Source: Actinoplanes sp. DH11 (GTDB lineage Bacteria > Actinomycetota > Actinomycetes > Mycobacteriales > Micromonosporaceae). Taken from it: 64,000 bases of DNA. Shown here one piece after another: positions 1 to 8,018 of this stretch. Positions within the stretch are counted from its first letter, which is position 1; each line of letters begins with the position of its first letter. The position numbers were made by a program, and so were the translations under genes. Under the pieces are notes generated by a model. It saw only the letters and a list, made by a program, of their open reading frames with translations, did not search any database and was not told the DNA's origin. The stretch lies in the NCBI RefSeq assembly GCF_020873875.1, contig NZ_JAHWGU010000034.1, forward strand, positions 31,465 to 95,464, written 5' to 3'.

Positions 1-734
1 AGCAGGCCGTCGCAGTTGAGGAGGATCTCGTCGTCGGTGAGCGCTCGCCCGTCGTAGGTGGCGGTCGCGAACGTGGAGACGATGTCGTCGCCGGGCTCGG
101 CACGACGGCGTTCCAGGAGATCGGCGAAGTACGCGAAGACCTCCGAGTGCGCGGCGGACCGTTCCGCCACGGCGGCTGGGCTGCCGTCGGAGTCGTCGAA
201 CCCGGCGGCGATCAGATCGGCCAGGTCATCCCGGTCCTCGGCGGGCACACCCATCATCTGGAACAGCAGCCAGGACGGCACCGGCAGGGCCAACCCGGCG
301 ACCACATCGACCGGCTCGCCACCGCCGATCAGGTCGTCCAGCCGCCTGTCGACCATGACACGCAGCTCGGCGGCGAGACCGGCGAGGGCCGGCCCGGTGA
401 ACCAGCGCGAGTGGGCGGCGCGCAACCGATGATGGTCGGCTCCGTCGGAGACCACGAGCATCCGGCCGCTCGCCGCGCGTACCGCCTCCGCGCGGCTTCC
501 CAGCCGCATGCCGCGGGTCGACGTGAACACGTCCGAGCGCCGGAGCACCTCCCGGGCCGGCCGTTGGGTGGTGACCGACCAGAACCCGTCCTCGTCCGGG
601 CCGGTCCAGGCCACCGGGTGCCGACGCCGAGCCTCGCGAGCCACCTCGAGGAAACGCTCGTCGGTGAAGAACTGCGGATCGGTCAGGTCGACACCGGGAC
701 CGCCAGCGGTGAAGAGCGGAGTGCGATGTGCCAC
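1..734 (-). CDS. Cytochrome P450, N-terminal part (3' end outside window)
   Basis: The visible 244 codons read as the N-terminal half of a bacterial class I cytochrome P450, a soluble heme monooxygenase fed by ferredoxin. The segment VVSDGADHHRLRAAHSRWFT is the family's C-helix region and DDEILLNCDGLL leads into the I-helix. The oxygen-binding I-helix threonine, ExxR and heme-cysteine motifs lie beyond the window edge. I chose the GTG at 734 because GGGAGAA lies 5 bases upstream; the ATG at 755 has no such site. It is transcribed away from the aromatic hydroxylase gene and points out of the NRPS cluster, so a tailoring hydroxylation is a reasonable inference. The substrate is unknown. Confidence 0.85.
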   Translation of the reverse strand, partial: MAHRTPLFTAGGPGVDLTDPQFFTDERFLEVAREARRRHPVAWTGPDEDGFWSVTTQRPAREVLRRSDVFTSTRGMRLGSRAEAVRAASGRMLVVSDGADHHRLRAAHSRWFTGPALAGLAAELRVMVDRRLDDLIGGGEPVDVVAGLALPVPSWLLFQMMGVPAEDRDDLADLIAAGFDDSDGSPAAVAERSAAHSEVFAYFADLLERRRAEPGDDIVSTFATATYDGRALTDDEILLNCDGL

Positions 735-1049
735 AGTTTCTCCCGGGAATGGCATGGAATTGCGGAAATACGATTAGGCCCGCCGCCCCGAATGGTTCCG
801 GGATGGCGAATCTGTGATTCTTTCTATTTTCTGCTCGATGATCAGGACATTTAAGGTCTACAATGGACTCGGCCGACAATCGGACAACACGGGGGCGAAC
901 ATTCGGCGCACCGCGCCGGTGATTCCAGCACGGCGGGTACGAACGTGCCCGCAGCCTCGACCTCGGTCACAACGGCACTCCGACAGGCGTGCCGCGGCAC
1001 GCCGGGCCTCGCCCGGCGCATCCCCCGACAAGCGGAAGAGGGAATTACG
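735..1049. other. Divergent intergenic region between P450 and hydroxylase
   Basis: No gene is visible in these 315 bases. The stretch around 800-880 is clearly more AT-rich than its surroundings. It contains a good -10-like TACAAT at 859-864 facing the hydroxylase gene, but I see no convincing -35 partner. A purine-rich site AAGAGGGA directly precedes the start at 1050. Both flanking genes must be expressed from here. Confidence 0.4.
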
Positions 1050-1931
1050 ATGTTCGAGGAAGCGACTGTCTATTCGCCGGTGATCCGGCAGGACAGCGGG
1101 ACGGTCTCGGTGGTCTTCGCCGAGGAGCACCCCGGGGCGCAGGACCCCGATTACCAGCGGCACCGGGCGGTGATCGCGGAGCTGGCGCTGAATTACCGGG
1201 TCGGCGAGCCGGTGCCGGAGGTGCAGTACACCGCAGCGGAGATTGAACTCTGGGGCATGGTCGTCGCCGACCTGCAGGCCAAACACCGCCGATACGCCTC
1301 GGCGGAGTTCCTGGACGGCTCCCGTCGGCTGGCCCTGCCCACGGACCGGCTGCCGCAGCTGCGCGAGGTCTCCGACCGCGTGCGAGCGCTTACGGGTTTC
1401 CACTTCACCCCGGCCGCCGGCATCGTCGGCCTGGCCGACTTCTACGGCTCGCTCGCCGACGGCCGGTTCCAGGCCACCCAGTACATCCGGCACAGCTCGC
1501 TGCCCCGGTTCTCGCCCGAGCCGGACATGGTGCACGAGGTGGTGGGCCACGGCAACGCCCTGGCCAACCAGCGGCTGGCCGCGCTGTACCGCCGGGTCGG
1601 CCAGGCCGCGCGGCGCGCTTCCGGCACCGAGGCGCTGGAAGCGCTGTCCCAGGTGTTCTGGTTCACCATGGAGTACGGCCTGGTCCGCGAGGACGGGGTG
1701 CCGAAGGCGTACGGCGCCAGCCTGCTCTCCTCGGTCGGCGAGCTGGAGCAGTTCCGCACGGCGGTGGAGGTGCGGCCGCTCGACCTGCCCGCGATGCTGC
1801 ACCAGGCTTACTCGGTGGAAGACTTCCAGCCGGTGCTCTTCTGCGCCGAGTCCTTCGACGAGCTGGAGGCGTTCTACGCGGCGTTCCTGCCCAGCATCGA
1901 GGCCGGCGAACCGGCGCTGATCCGGGCCTGA
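1050..1931 (+). CDS. Pterin-dependent aromatic amino acid hydroxylase
   Basis: This 293-residue protein belongs to the tetrahydrobiopterin-dependent non-heme iron aromatic amino acid hydroxylases (phenylalanine/tyrosine/tryptophan hydroxylase family). The iron triad is visible: H162 and H167 in PDMVHEVVGH and E208 in FWFTMEYGLV. The preceding FHFTPAAGIVGLADFYGSLA region is also typical. The length fits the compact bacterial single-domain form without a regulatory ACT domain. Start ATG 1050 follows GAGGGA. In a primary-metabolism setting it would be phenylalanine 4-monooxygenase, but beside an NRPS operon it may instead supply a hydroxylated aromatic building block (para- or meta-tyrosine, DOPA). 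Members of this family are known to do so in some natural-product clusters. The regiochemistry cannot be read from sequence by eye. Confidence 0.9.
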   Translation: MFEEATVYSPVIRQDSGTVSVVFAEEHPGAQDPDYQRHRAVIAELALNYRVGEPVPEVQYTAAEIELWGMVVADLQAKHRRYASAEFLDGSRRLALPTDRLPQLREVSDRVRALTGFHFTPAAGIVGLADFYGSLADGRFQATQYIRHSSLPRFSPEPDMVHEVVGHGNALANQRLAALYRRVGQAARRASGTEALEALSQVFWFTMEYGLVREDGVPKAYGASLLSSVGELEQFRTAVEVRPLDLPAMLHQAYSVEDFQPVLFCAESFDELEAFYAAFLPSIEAGEPALIRA

Positions 1932-1948
1932 CGGCCACCTGAAGGGCG

Positions 1949-1982
1949 CCCGGCCGGCCACCGCTCGTCCCGGCCGGCCGGG
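1949..1982. terminator. GC-rich inverted repeat between convergent genes
   Basis: An 11-bp perfect stem (CCCGGCCGGCC, 12-nt loop, GGCCGGCCGGG) sits 17 bases after the hydroxylase stop and about 57 bases beyond the end of the convergent amidohydrolase gene. It has no U-tract, which is usual for terminators in high-GC actinobacteria, and could serve both directions. Confidence 0.5.
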
Positions 1983-2038
1983 TTGCCCGGTGTGGCCGGT
2001 GAGCGGGTGCGGTTGCCTGGCGCGGCCGGCGGGGGCGG

Positions 2039-3001
2039 TCATCGAACCGTCCCGGGAGGCGGACCCGGGGCGGCCACCGACGCGCTCTCTGGGCTGAGCA
2101 CCCGCAGCAGATTGCCGCCGAGAATCAGGTCGCGGTCGCGCCGAGGCACTCCGGCGAGCACCTCGTCGCCTTCCAGGATCTCGCCGAGCAGCCGGGGTAG
2201 GCCGCCGGTGAGCTGGTTCAACGGCCAGTCCGTACCAAAGATGATCTTGTGGTTGACGCCCATCCGGAACAGCCGGTTCAGGTGGGCCGGCCAGCCGCCC
2301 GGCAACGGCGACGCGGCGAACCCGCCGGTGTCGAGATAGATGTTGGGCCGGTACGCGGCGAGGTACGACGTCACCTCCACGTCCGTGACGCCACCGTGCC
2401 CGAGAACGAACGTGACGTCCGGGAAGTCGCGGGCGGCCTGATCGATCAGCAGCGCCTCCGCGGGAGTGAAGGTCAGGGAGTGCGCTGTCGGCCCGGTGTG
2501 CACGAAGACCGGCAGCGACCGGCTGCGGCACACCTCGTAGTAGGGGTAGACGATCCGGTCCGACGGGGAGAACCCGCAGGGCGGATAGAGCTTGAAGCCG
2601 TCGAAGCCGTACTCGTCCAGCAGGTCGGCGAAGGCGTCGGCGCCCTCCGGCCCTCGTCTCGGGTCGGCCCCGAGGTAGACCCAGAACCGGCCGGGGTGGC
2701 GGCGCTGGATGTCGTGGTGCCGGCGTGCCATCTCGGCCAGACCCAGCTTGGTCGGCATGACCAGACTGAAGTCGGGCACCATCAGCACCGCCCGGGCGAC
2801 CCCGGCCGCGTCCATCTCGGCGACCAGCCGGTCAGCGTGATGGTCCTGGTGATGGGCGACGTAGTCGTCATGCAGTCGCTGCGGCGCCGGCCCGGCCGAC
2901 GCCGCGGCCAGCCGCCGGCTCATGCCGGCGACGACATCGCCGATGAACGCCTCCGGGATGAAGTCGGTCGAGGCGACGTGGCAGTGGCCGTCGTAGATCA
3001 C
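2039..3001 (-). CDS. Amidohydrolase-2 family TIM-barrel enzyme, intact metal site (paralogue A)
   Basis: This 320-residue protein is a metal-dependent amidohydrolase of the Amidohydro_2 type, a family that includes hydrolases and non-oxidative decarboxylases such as ACMSD. All expected metal ligands are visible: H6 and H8 (DGHCH), H168 (VFVHTG), H202 (LGHGG) and D258 (FGTDWP). The GTG start at 3001 overlaps the ACP stop by 4 bases (GTGA), so translation is coupled. It is the last gene of the NRPS operon. It is collinear with the protein encoded at 3236-4186, without a gap through about residue 260, so the two arose by duplication. The reaction in this pathway is unknown; hydrolysis or decarboxylation of a carrier-bound or released intermediate is inference. 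Confidence 0.85.
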   Translation of the reverse strand: MIYDGHCHVASTDFIPEAFIGDVVAGMSRRLAAASAGPAPQRLHDDYVAHHQDHHADRLVAEMDAAGVARAVLMVPDFSLVMPTKLGLAEMARRHHDIQRRHPGRFWVYLGADPRRGPEGADAFADLLDEYGFDGFKLYPPCGFSPSDRIVYPYYEVCRSRSLPVFVHTGPTAHSLTFTPAEALLIDQAARDFPDVTFVLGHGGVTDVEVTSYLAAYRPNIYLDTGGFAASPLPGGWPAHLNRLFRMGVNHKIIFGTDWPLNQLTGGLPRLLGEILEGDEVLAGVPRRDRDLILGGNLLRVLSPESASVAAPGPPPGTVR

Positions 3002-3246
3002 TGCAGGCAGTGCTCGACGGTCTGCCGGATGGTCGCCGACCGTCCGCCGGGAAAGGACATCATGTCGAACTTGCGCCCGGAGCGATCCTCCAGGAACGAC
3101 AGGTACGCCACCATCCCCATCGAGTCCAGCAGCCCGGTGGTCAGCAGCGGGGTGTCCACGGTGACCGGCCGGTCCGTCTCGCCCTCGTTCCAGTTCTCGA
3201 TCCATTCGACGAGTTCCTGGTGCAGGGTCGCGGTGTCAACGTCCAT
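2998..3246 (-). CDS. Free-standing acyl carrier protein
   Basis: This 82-residue acidic protein carries the phosphopantetheine attachment motif GLLDSMG with S42 as the modified serine. It is thus a discrete carrier protein that would hold an acyl or aminoacyl group as a thioester. The start ATG 3246 overlaps the upstream amidohydrolase by 11 bases and its stop overlaps the downstream one by 4. It is therefore locked between two paralogous amidohydrolases and likely shares their stoichiometry. The acyl ligase two genes upstream is the obvious loading enzyme. The family is certain; what it carries is unknown. Confidence 0.85.
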   Translation of the reverse strand: MDVDTATLHQELVEWIENWNEGETDRPVTVDTPLLTTGLLDSMGMVAYLSFLEDRSGRKFDMMSFPGGRSATIRQTVEHCLQ

Positions 3247-4186
3247 CGGAGCCTCCTGTGGTGACGACGGCCCGGCCCGCGCCGAACAGGCGCAGTGCGT
3301 TGCCGCTCATGATCATTTGCTGCTCGCGGCGTTTGACGCCGGCGAAGACGGTGCCGTGGGTGAACTCGGTGACCACCGTGGCCAGAGACGCGGACATCCG
3401 GAACGACGGCCAGCACGTACCGAACAGGATCTTGTGATTGATCCCGGTCCGGAACAGCCGGTTCAGGTGCGCAACCCAGCCGCCCACGCCGAGCATCGAC
3501 GGGAACTGGCTGATGTCCAGGTGCACGTTGGGCCGGTGGGCGCAGAGGTACGACGCCTCTTCGACGTGGGTCACCCCGCCGTGTCCGAGGATGAAGTCGA
3601 CGCCGGGAAAGTCCCGGGCGGCGTCGTCCACCAGCAGTGGCCGGCCGAGCGTGAAGTCCAGCGGACCCCAGCCCGGGCCGGTGTGCGTCAGCACCGGAAG
3701 CCCCCGCGCGGCGCACACCTCGAAGTACGGGTAGAGGCGGCGGTCACTCGGCGAGTAGCCGGTCAGCGGGTAGAGCTTCATGCCGGCGAAGCCGTACTCG
3801 GTCACACAGCGCTCGAACAGTTCCACGCCCGCCGCCCCGGCCCGCGGGTCGACGCCCCACATCACCCGGAACCGGCCCGGATGACGTACGCAGACGTCGT
3901 GGTGCAGCCGCGCCAGTTCCTCCGGAGGTACCGCGTACGGGCTGGCGTGCGAGTAGTCCGCGGCGACCAGGACGGCCTGATCGACACCGGCCTCGTCCAG
4001 CTCGGCGACCAGCCGGTCACCGTTGTGGTCCGCGTACCCGGCCAGGAGCTGGTCGAGCACGGCCGCGTGCCGGTCGGCCACGCCGTAGGCGGCGAGCCGG
4101 TCGGCGACATTGGCCGCCTGCGCCGCGAGGAAGTCACGCGGGGTGGCTCGGACGCTGGCCAGCGTCACATGTGCGTCGATGATCAT
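3236..4186 (-). CDS. Amidohydrolase-2 family protein with altered metal ligands (paralogue B)
   Basis: This 316-residue TIM-barrel protein aligns residue for residue with the product of 2039-3001. Two metal-site positions are changed: H8 is T8 (DAHVT instead of DGHCH) and D258 is C258 (FGTCWP instead of FGTDWP). H6, H168 and H202 remain. Loss of both the second HxH histidine and the barrel aspartate should abolish or strongly change metal-dependent catalysis. It may therefore be a pseudoenzyme partner of paralogue A, a docking protein for the ACP, or an enzyme with new chemistry. Its ATG shares one base with the ligase stop (TGATG), and its end overlaps the ACP start by 11 bases. Confidence 0.85.
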   Translation of the reverse strand: MIIDAHVTLASVRATPRDFLAAQAANVADRLAAYGVADRHAAVLDQLLAGYADHNGDRLVAELDEAGVDQAVLVAADYSHASPYAVPPEELARLHHDVCVRHPGRFRVMWGVDPRAGAAGVELFERCVTEYGFAGMKLYPLTGYSPSDRRLYPYFEVCAARGLPVLTHTGPGWGPLDFTLGRPLLVDDAARDFPGVDFILGHGGVTHVEEASYLCAHRPNVHLDISQFPSMLGVGGWVAHLNRLFRTGINHKILFGTCWPSFRMSASLATVVTEFTHGTVFAGVKRREQQMIMSGNALRLFGAGRAVVTTGGSDGR

Positions 4187-5625
4187 CAGATGGCGCTGTC
4201 CTGTTCCCGGCGTTCGGCGAAGTAGGCGGCCACCGCGGAACGACTCAGCTTCAGATTGGCGGTCAGGAACGCCGGGTTGCCCCGCAACGGCTCGGCGCTG
4301 AACACCACCGACGCGATCTGGAAGTGACCGTCCACCCGCTCGTTCACCTTCCGGATGCCCTCGAGCACGGCGGCGCGCTGCTCGTCGCCGTCGTCGGCCG
4401 GGGTGACGACGGCGCCGAGGCCGTGCCCGTTGGGCTGCGGCACCACGATGACGTCGGCGATGCCGGGCACCCCGGCGAAGTTGCTCTCCACCTCGCCCGG
4501 GTGCACCTTGCGGCCGCTGGACAGCGCGATGACATCCTTCTTGCGGCCGACCAGAGTGAGGTAGCCGTCCTGGTCGAGCCGCCCGTAGTCGCCGGTCACG
4601 ATGACGCCGTCCGGCCGGAACGTCTCGGCGGCGACTTCCGCGCTCACCCCGAAGTACCCCAGACTCAACGGCGCCGGCCGGTGGATCAGCAGCTCACCGT
4701 CGTCGAGGAAGGTGACCGCCTCCGGGTCGATGAGCCGGCCGACGCTGCCCGGCCGGTTGTGCTCCAGCGTGTTCCACCCGATCATCCCGCTCTCGGTCAT
4801 GCCGTACGCCTCGAGCAGGCGTACGCCGCCCGTCGCGTACGCCTCCAGCGTCTCGCGCCGGATCGGCGCCATGCCGGTGATGGCGAAACGCAGCCGGCCA
4901 CCGAAGAACTCACCGAGCGTCGCGCCCTTGCCGGTCTTGGTGGCCAGTTGCAGTGCCGCGTCGTAGAAGATCGGCGGCCCGATCAGGAACGTCGGGCTCT
5001 CGTCGCGCAGCGCGGTGAACACCCGCTGGTACGGCGTCAGCACCAGGTCCGCACCTGTCCACAGGCAGCAGTAGACCGACAGTCGCTGCTGGAAGTTGGA
5101 CAGCGGCAGGAAGATCAGGTGCCGGTCGTCGCCGTTGATGCGGAAGGCGTCGATGAACCGGCGGATCACGTATTCGGTGCCCTTGCGGCTGATCCGCACG
5201 CCCTTCAGGACGCCGCTGGTGCCCGAGGAGTAGACCAGGCTGTGCAGGTCCGGCGTGACGACCGGTTCCGGGCGTCCGGGCGTGCCGGGGTGCACCTGGT
5301 CACCAAGGATGAGCAGGGCGAGACCGTGCTCCGCCACGAACTTCGCGACGTCGCCCACCTCGAAGTCGTCCGGGTACGCCTGCAGGACCGCGCCGACCTC
5401 GAGGACGCCGAGGTCCCACGCGACCCAGTCGATGCCGTTCACGGCCCGCAGGCCCACCACATCCCCGGCCCGGACCCCGGCAGCGCGCAACTCGCCGGCC
5501 CGGGCGGCGGACAGGGCGGCCAACTCGGCGTGGCTGATCTCACGGCGCTGCCCGGCGCCGTCGATCTCCACGACCACGGCTTCGTGGTTGCCGCGGTAGC
5601 GCTCCGTCAGATGTGCGAGCTCCAT
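4186..5625 (-). CDS. AMP-forming acyl/aryl-CoA (or acyl-ACP) ligase
   Basis: This 479-residue ANL-superfamily ligase activates a carboxylic acid as an adenylate and transfers it to a thiol. Visible motifs are the phosphate-binding loop VYSSGTSGVLKGV, the YGMTES motif, VTGDYG, GRKKDVI and a C-terminal lysine in NLKLSR, so both half-reactions should be possible. At 479 residues it is shorter than typical long-chain ligases. ATG 5625 has GAGGAAG upstream. The free ACP encoded downstream is a plausible acceptor. A fatty or aromatic acid substrate is inference; no close relative is recognised. Confidence 0.85.
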   Translation of the reverse strand: MELAHLTERYRGNHEAVVVEIDGAGQRREISHAELAALSAARAGELRAAGVRAGDVVGLRAVNGIDWVAWDLGVLEVGAVLQAYPDDFEVGDVAKFVAEHGLALLILGDQVHPGTPGRPEPVVTPDLHSLVYSSGTSGVLKGVRISRKGTEYVIRRFIDAFRINGDDRHLIFLPLSNFQQRLSVYCCLWTGADLVLTPYQRVFTALRDESPTFLIGPPIFYDAALQLATKTGKGATLGEFFGGRLRFAITGMAPIRRETLEAYATGGVRLLEAYGMTESGMIGWNTLEHNRPGSVGRLIDPEAVTFLDDGELLIHRPAPLSLGYFGVSAEVAAETFRPDGVIVTGDYGRLDQDGYLTLVGRKKDVIALSSGRKVHPGEVESNFAGVPGIADVIVVPQPNGHGLGAVVTPADDGDEQRAAVLEGIRKVNERVDGHFQIASVVFSAEPLRGNPAFLTANLKLSRSAVAAYFAERREQDSAI

Positions 5626-5634
5626 GTCACTTCC

Positions 5635-7359
5635 TCAGATCGTCGCGTGTGCGAGTCGGTCGAGCCGGGTCAGCAGGGTGTCGAGGCGGTCATGAGCGAT
5701 CCGGCCGAGGTGACCGCCGAGCATGGGCTCGTAGCCCTCGGTGCCGGCGTCCCAGACGAGTGCGATGGTGAGCAGGCTCCCGCCCTCGCCGTCCGGGCGC
5801 CACCGCACCGAACGTTCCAGCCGCTTCCACAGCCAGCCGGGTTCGGCACATAGCACGACGCCGTCCGGCTGCCACTCGACCCGGTCGGTCCACTCCGCGT
5901 CCCGCCCGCCGACCGTGCCGGCCAGGCCGGGCTCCACGACGACGGCATCCGCGCCCGCCGACCCCACCTCCGGCGGTGCCGCAGTCTCCTGCTCCGGCTC
6001 GGCCGCGAACGGATCGAGCAGATGCGGCTTGCGACGCAACAACGCGGCCAGCTCGGCGCCGCCGAGCGGCACGGCGACCGTGCGGGTGTACGGCGACAGG
6101 CGGACCGGCACCGGTCCGTGCGCACCGTCGAGCGTGTCGAGCACGTCGTCGAGGATGTCCAGTCCGGCGGCCAGCTCGTCGGCCTCGATCACCATCGGCG
6201 GCTGCACCCGCAGCACCCGATTGTTGTAGAGCGAATAGGTGGAGGTCACCCGGCGTCGCAGCAGCTCGCCCAGGACCATCCCGCCCAGCGACTCGTCGTG
6301 GAACTCCAGGCCGTGCATCATCCCCACGCCGCGGTGTGCCGACAGCAGCCGCGGGTGGCGGGCCACCGCCGCGGCCAGCCGGCCCTGGATCACCGCGCCC
6401 TTCGTCACCACGCCGTCGACGAAGCCGTCCTCGGTGGCGATGGCGAGCACCTCCAGGCCGACCCGGCAGGAGAGCGGATTGCCGCCGAGGCTGGACCCGA
6501 AGGTGGACGGCTGATCGCGCAGCGCACCCCACACCCGTTCGGTGCCCATCACGGCGGAGATCGGCACGATGCCGCCGCCGAACGCCTTCCCGATACACAT
6601 CAGGTCGGGCTGCACCTCGAACAACTGGTGCGCGAAGAGCGTTCCGCATCGGCCGAACGCGGTCTGCATCTCGTCCAGGATCAGCAGCGCGCCACGCTCG
6701 TCGCAGAGCCGCCGGACCTCGGCCAGGTAGCCGGGGGGTGGCGGGATCACGCCGGCCTCGGCCTGCACCGGCTCGAGCAGCACGGCGGCGGTGTCCGCGC
6801 CGACCGCCCGGTCCAGCGCGTCGAGATCACCGAACGGCACCTGCTGGAAGCCCGGCAGGAACGGCTCGAACAGCGCGGCGTGCTCGGGCCGCCCGGACGC
6901 GCTCAATGCGGCGAGCGTCTTGCCGTGGAAGCAACCGGCGGCGGTGACGAACCCGGGGCGGCGCGTCGCGGCCCGGGCCAGCTTCAACGCGTTGTCGATG
7001 CTCTCCCCACCGCCGTTGGCGAGGTAGGAGTACGGCAGGCTGCCGCCGGTCACCTCGGCCAGCCGGGCCGCCAGCCGGATCTGCTCCTCCTCGAACATGA
7101 TCTTCGTGCTGTTCAGCCGGCGACCGGCCAGCTGGTCCTCGATGGCCGCGATGATGCGCGGGTGGGAGTACCCGAAGGACTGGTTGCCGTACTGATCGAA
7201 GAGGGCGAGCAGGCCGGCGCTGTCCGCGTCGGTGTCGGTCACCTGGCTCCGCGTGCCCGGCCCCTGCACCCCGCAGCCCATGACGAAGGCCATCGTGGCG
7301 TAGGTGGGATGGTTGTGCGCCGCCTTGGCCTCAGCCAGCCGCTGTCGGTGTGAGGACAC
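5635..7359 (-). CDS. Class III PLP aminotransferase with C-terminal extra domain
   Basis: The first ~410 of 574 residues are a class III (omega-amino acid/ornithine type) aminotransferase. D229 in LLILDEMQTAFGR holds the PLP ring nitrogen and K258 in CIGKAFGGG forms the Schiff base; FHGKTLAALSASG and STFGSSLGGNPLSC are also family segments. About 160 further residues follow, with an Ala/Pro/Glu-rich linker and a segment (VEWQPDGVVLCAEPGWLWKR onward, ending in a long helix) that resembles a START/SRPBCC-like fold; that assignment is tentative. The GTG start at 7359 follows GAGGAG by 10 bases. It would introduce or remove an amine on a pathway intermediate. Confidence 0.85.
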   Translation of the reverse strand: MSSHRQRLAEAKAAHNHPTYATMAFVMGCGVQGPGTRSQVTDTDADSAGLLALFDQYGNQSFGYSHPRIIAAIEDQLAGRRLNSTKIMFEEEQIRLAARLAEVTGGSLPYSYLANGGGESIDNALKLARAATRRPGFVTAAGCFHGKTLAALSASGRPEHAALFEPFLPGFQQVPFGDLDALDRAVGADTAAVLLEPVQAEAGVIPPPPGYLAEVRRLCDERGALLILDEMQTAFGRCGTLFAHQLFEVQPDLMCIGKAFGGGIVPISAVMGTERVWGALRDQPSTFGSSLGGNPLSCRVGLEVLAIATEDGFVDGVVTKGAVIQGRLAAAVARHPRLLSAHRGVGMMHGLEFHDESLGGMVLGELLRRRVTSTYSLYNNRVLRVQPPMVIEADELAAGLDILDDVLDTLDGAHGPVPVRLSPYTRTVAVPLGGAELAALLRRKPHLLDPFAAEPEQETAAPPEVGSAGADAVVVEPGLAGTVGGRDAEWTDRVEWQPDGVVLCAEPGWLWKRLERSVRWRPDGEGGSLLTIALVWDAGTEGYEPMLGGHLGRIAHDRLDTLLTRLDRLAHATI

Positions 7360-7385
7360 GGGTTGGTTTCTCCTCGCGTGCGTGG

Positions 7386-8018
7386 TCAGTTCGCGGCGTA
7401 CGCGTCGTAGTCGGCGAAGAAGTACTGCAGAATCCGGTTGTCGCGCTCGGCTGCGGTGCGGCAACGGCGCGCCGCCGCCACGATGTCCAGGGCGCCCACG
7501 ATGCTCAGCGGGGCGTTGTGGAACCGACGGTCGGCATACGGCGGGGTCACCGCCTCGAAGCCGATCTGCAGGTAGAACGGGCGCAGGCCACCGGTCTGCT
7601 CGTCGGCGAAGAAGTCGCCGAGCACGTGGGTGGCGCGATGTTCGCGCACGCTGTACACCAGCGCCTCGCGCATCAGCGACATGCCGATCGACCGGTTGCG
7701 GATCTCCGGCAGTGTCATCAGGTGGCCGAACTCGACCAGCCGGTTCCCCGACCGTCGCCACGCGCTGAGGTCCACGACTTCGTCACACGGCAGGCCGATC
7801 TCGCCGTCCGGCACCACCTTGACGGTGCCGACCGCGGCATCCCCGCTCCCGGCGAGGATGTAGACCGCGTGCCCGTCGAACCGGTCGAAGGTGGCCGCCG
7901 TGTCGCCGACGTCGGCGAGCCGCCCCTGGTCGTGCACGTACACCGCGTCACGGAGCCGGATCACAGCGGCCCGGTCCTCCGCCGTGCGCGCCACGTGGAA
8001 GGACGTGACGTCGGTCAT
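7386..8018 (-). CDS. GNAT/autoinducer-synthase-like N-acyltransferase
   Basis: This 210-residue protein has the layout of GNAT-fold N-acyltransferases related to acyl-homoserine lactone synthases and N-acyl amino acid synthases. Early segments are VIRLRDAVYVHDQGRL and VGTVKVVPDGEIG. A core LVEFGHLMTLPEIRNRSIGM is followed by LMREALVYSV and FYLQIGFEAV. These enzymes transfer an acyl chain, often from ACP, to an amine. Its ATG overlaps the desaturase stop by 4 bases, so the two are co-translated. With a desaturase, an acyl ligase and an ACP in the same operon, N-acylation with an unsaturated chain is a reasonable inference. The substrate is not determined. Confidence 0.7.
   Translation of the reverse strand: MTDVTSFHVARTAEDRAAVIRLRDAVYVHDQGRLADVGDTAATFDRFDGHAVYILAGSGDAAVGTVKVVPDGEIGLPCDEVVDLSAWRRSGNRLVEFGHLMTLPEIRNRSIGMSLMREALVYSVREHRATHVLGDFFADEQTGGLRPFYLQIGFEAVTPPYADRRFHNAPLSIVGALDIVAAARRCRTAAERDNRILQYFFADYDAYAAN

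Noticed and set aside
226..879. Arg/Gly-rich minus-strand frame at the left end
   Set aside because: It overlaps the P450 in another frame, and only the P450 frame gives a recognisable protein family.
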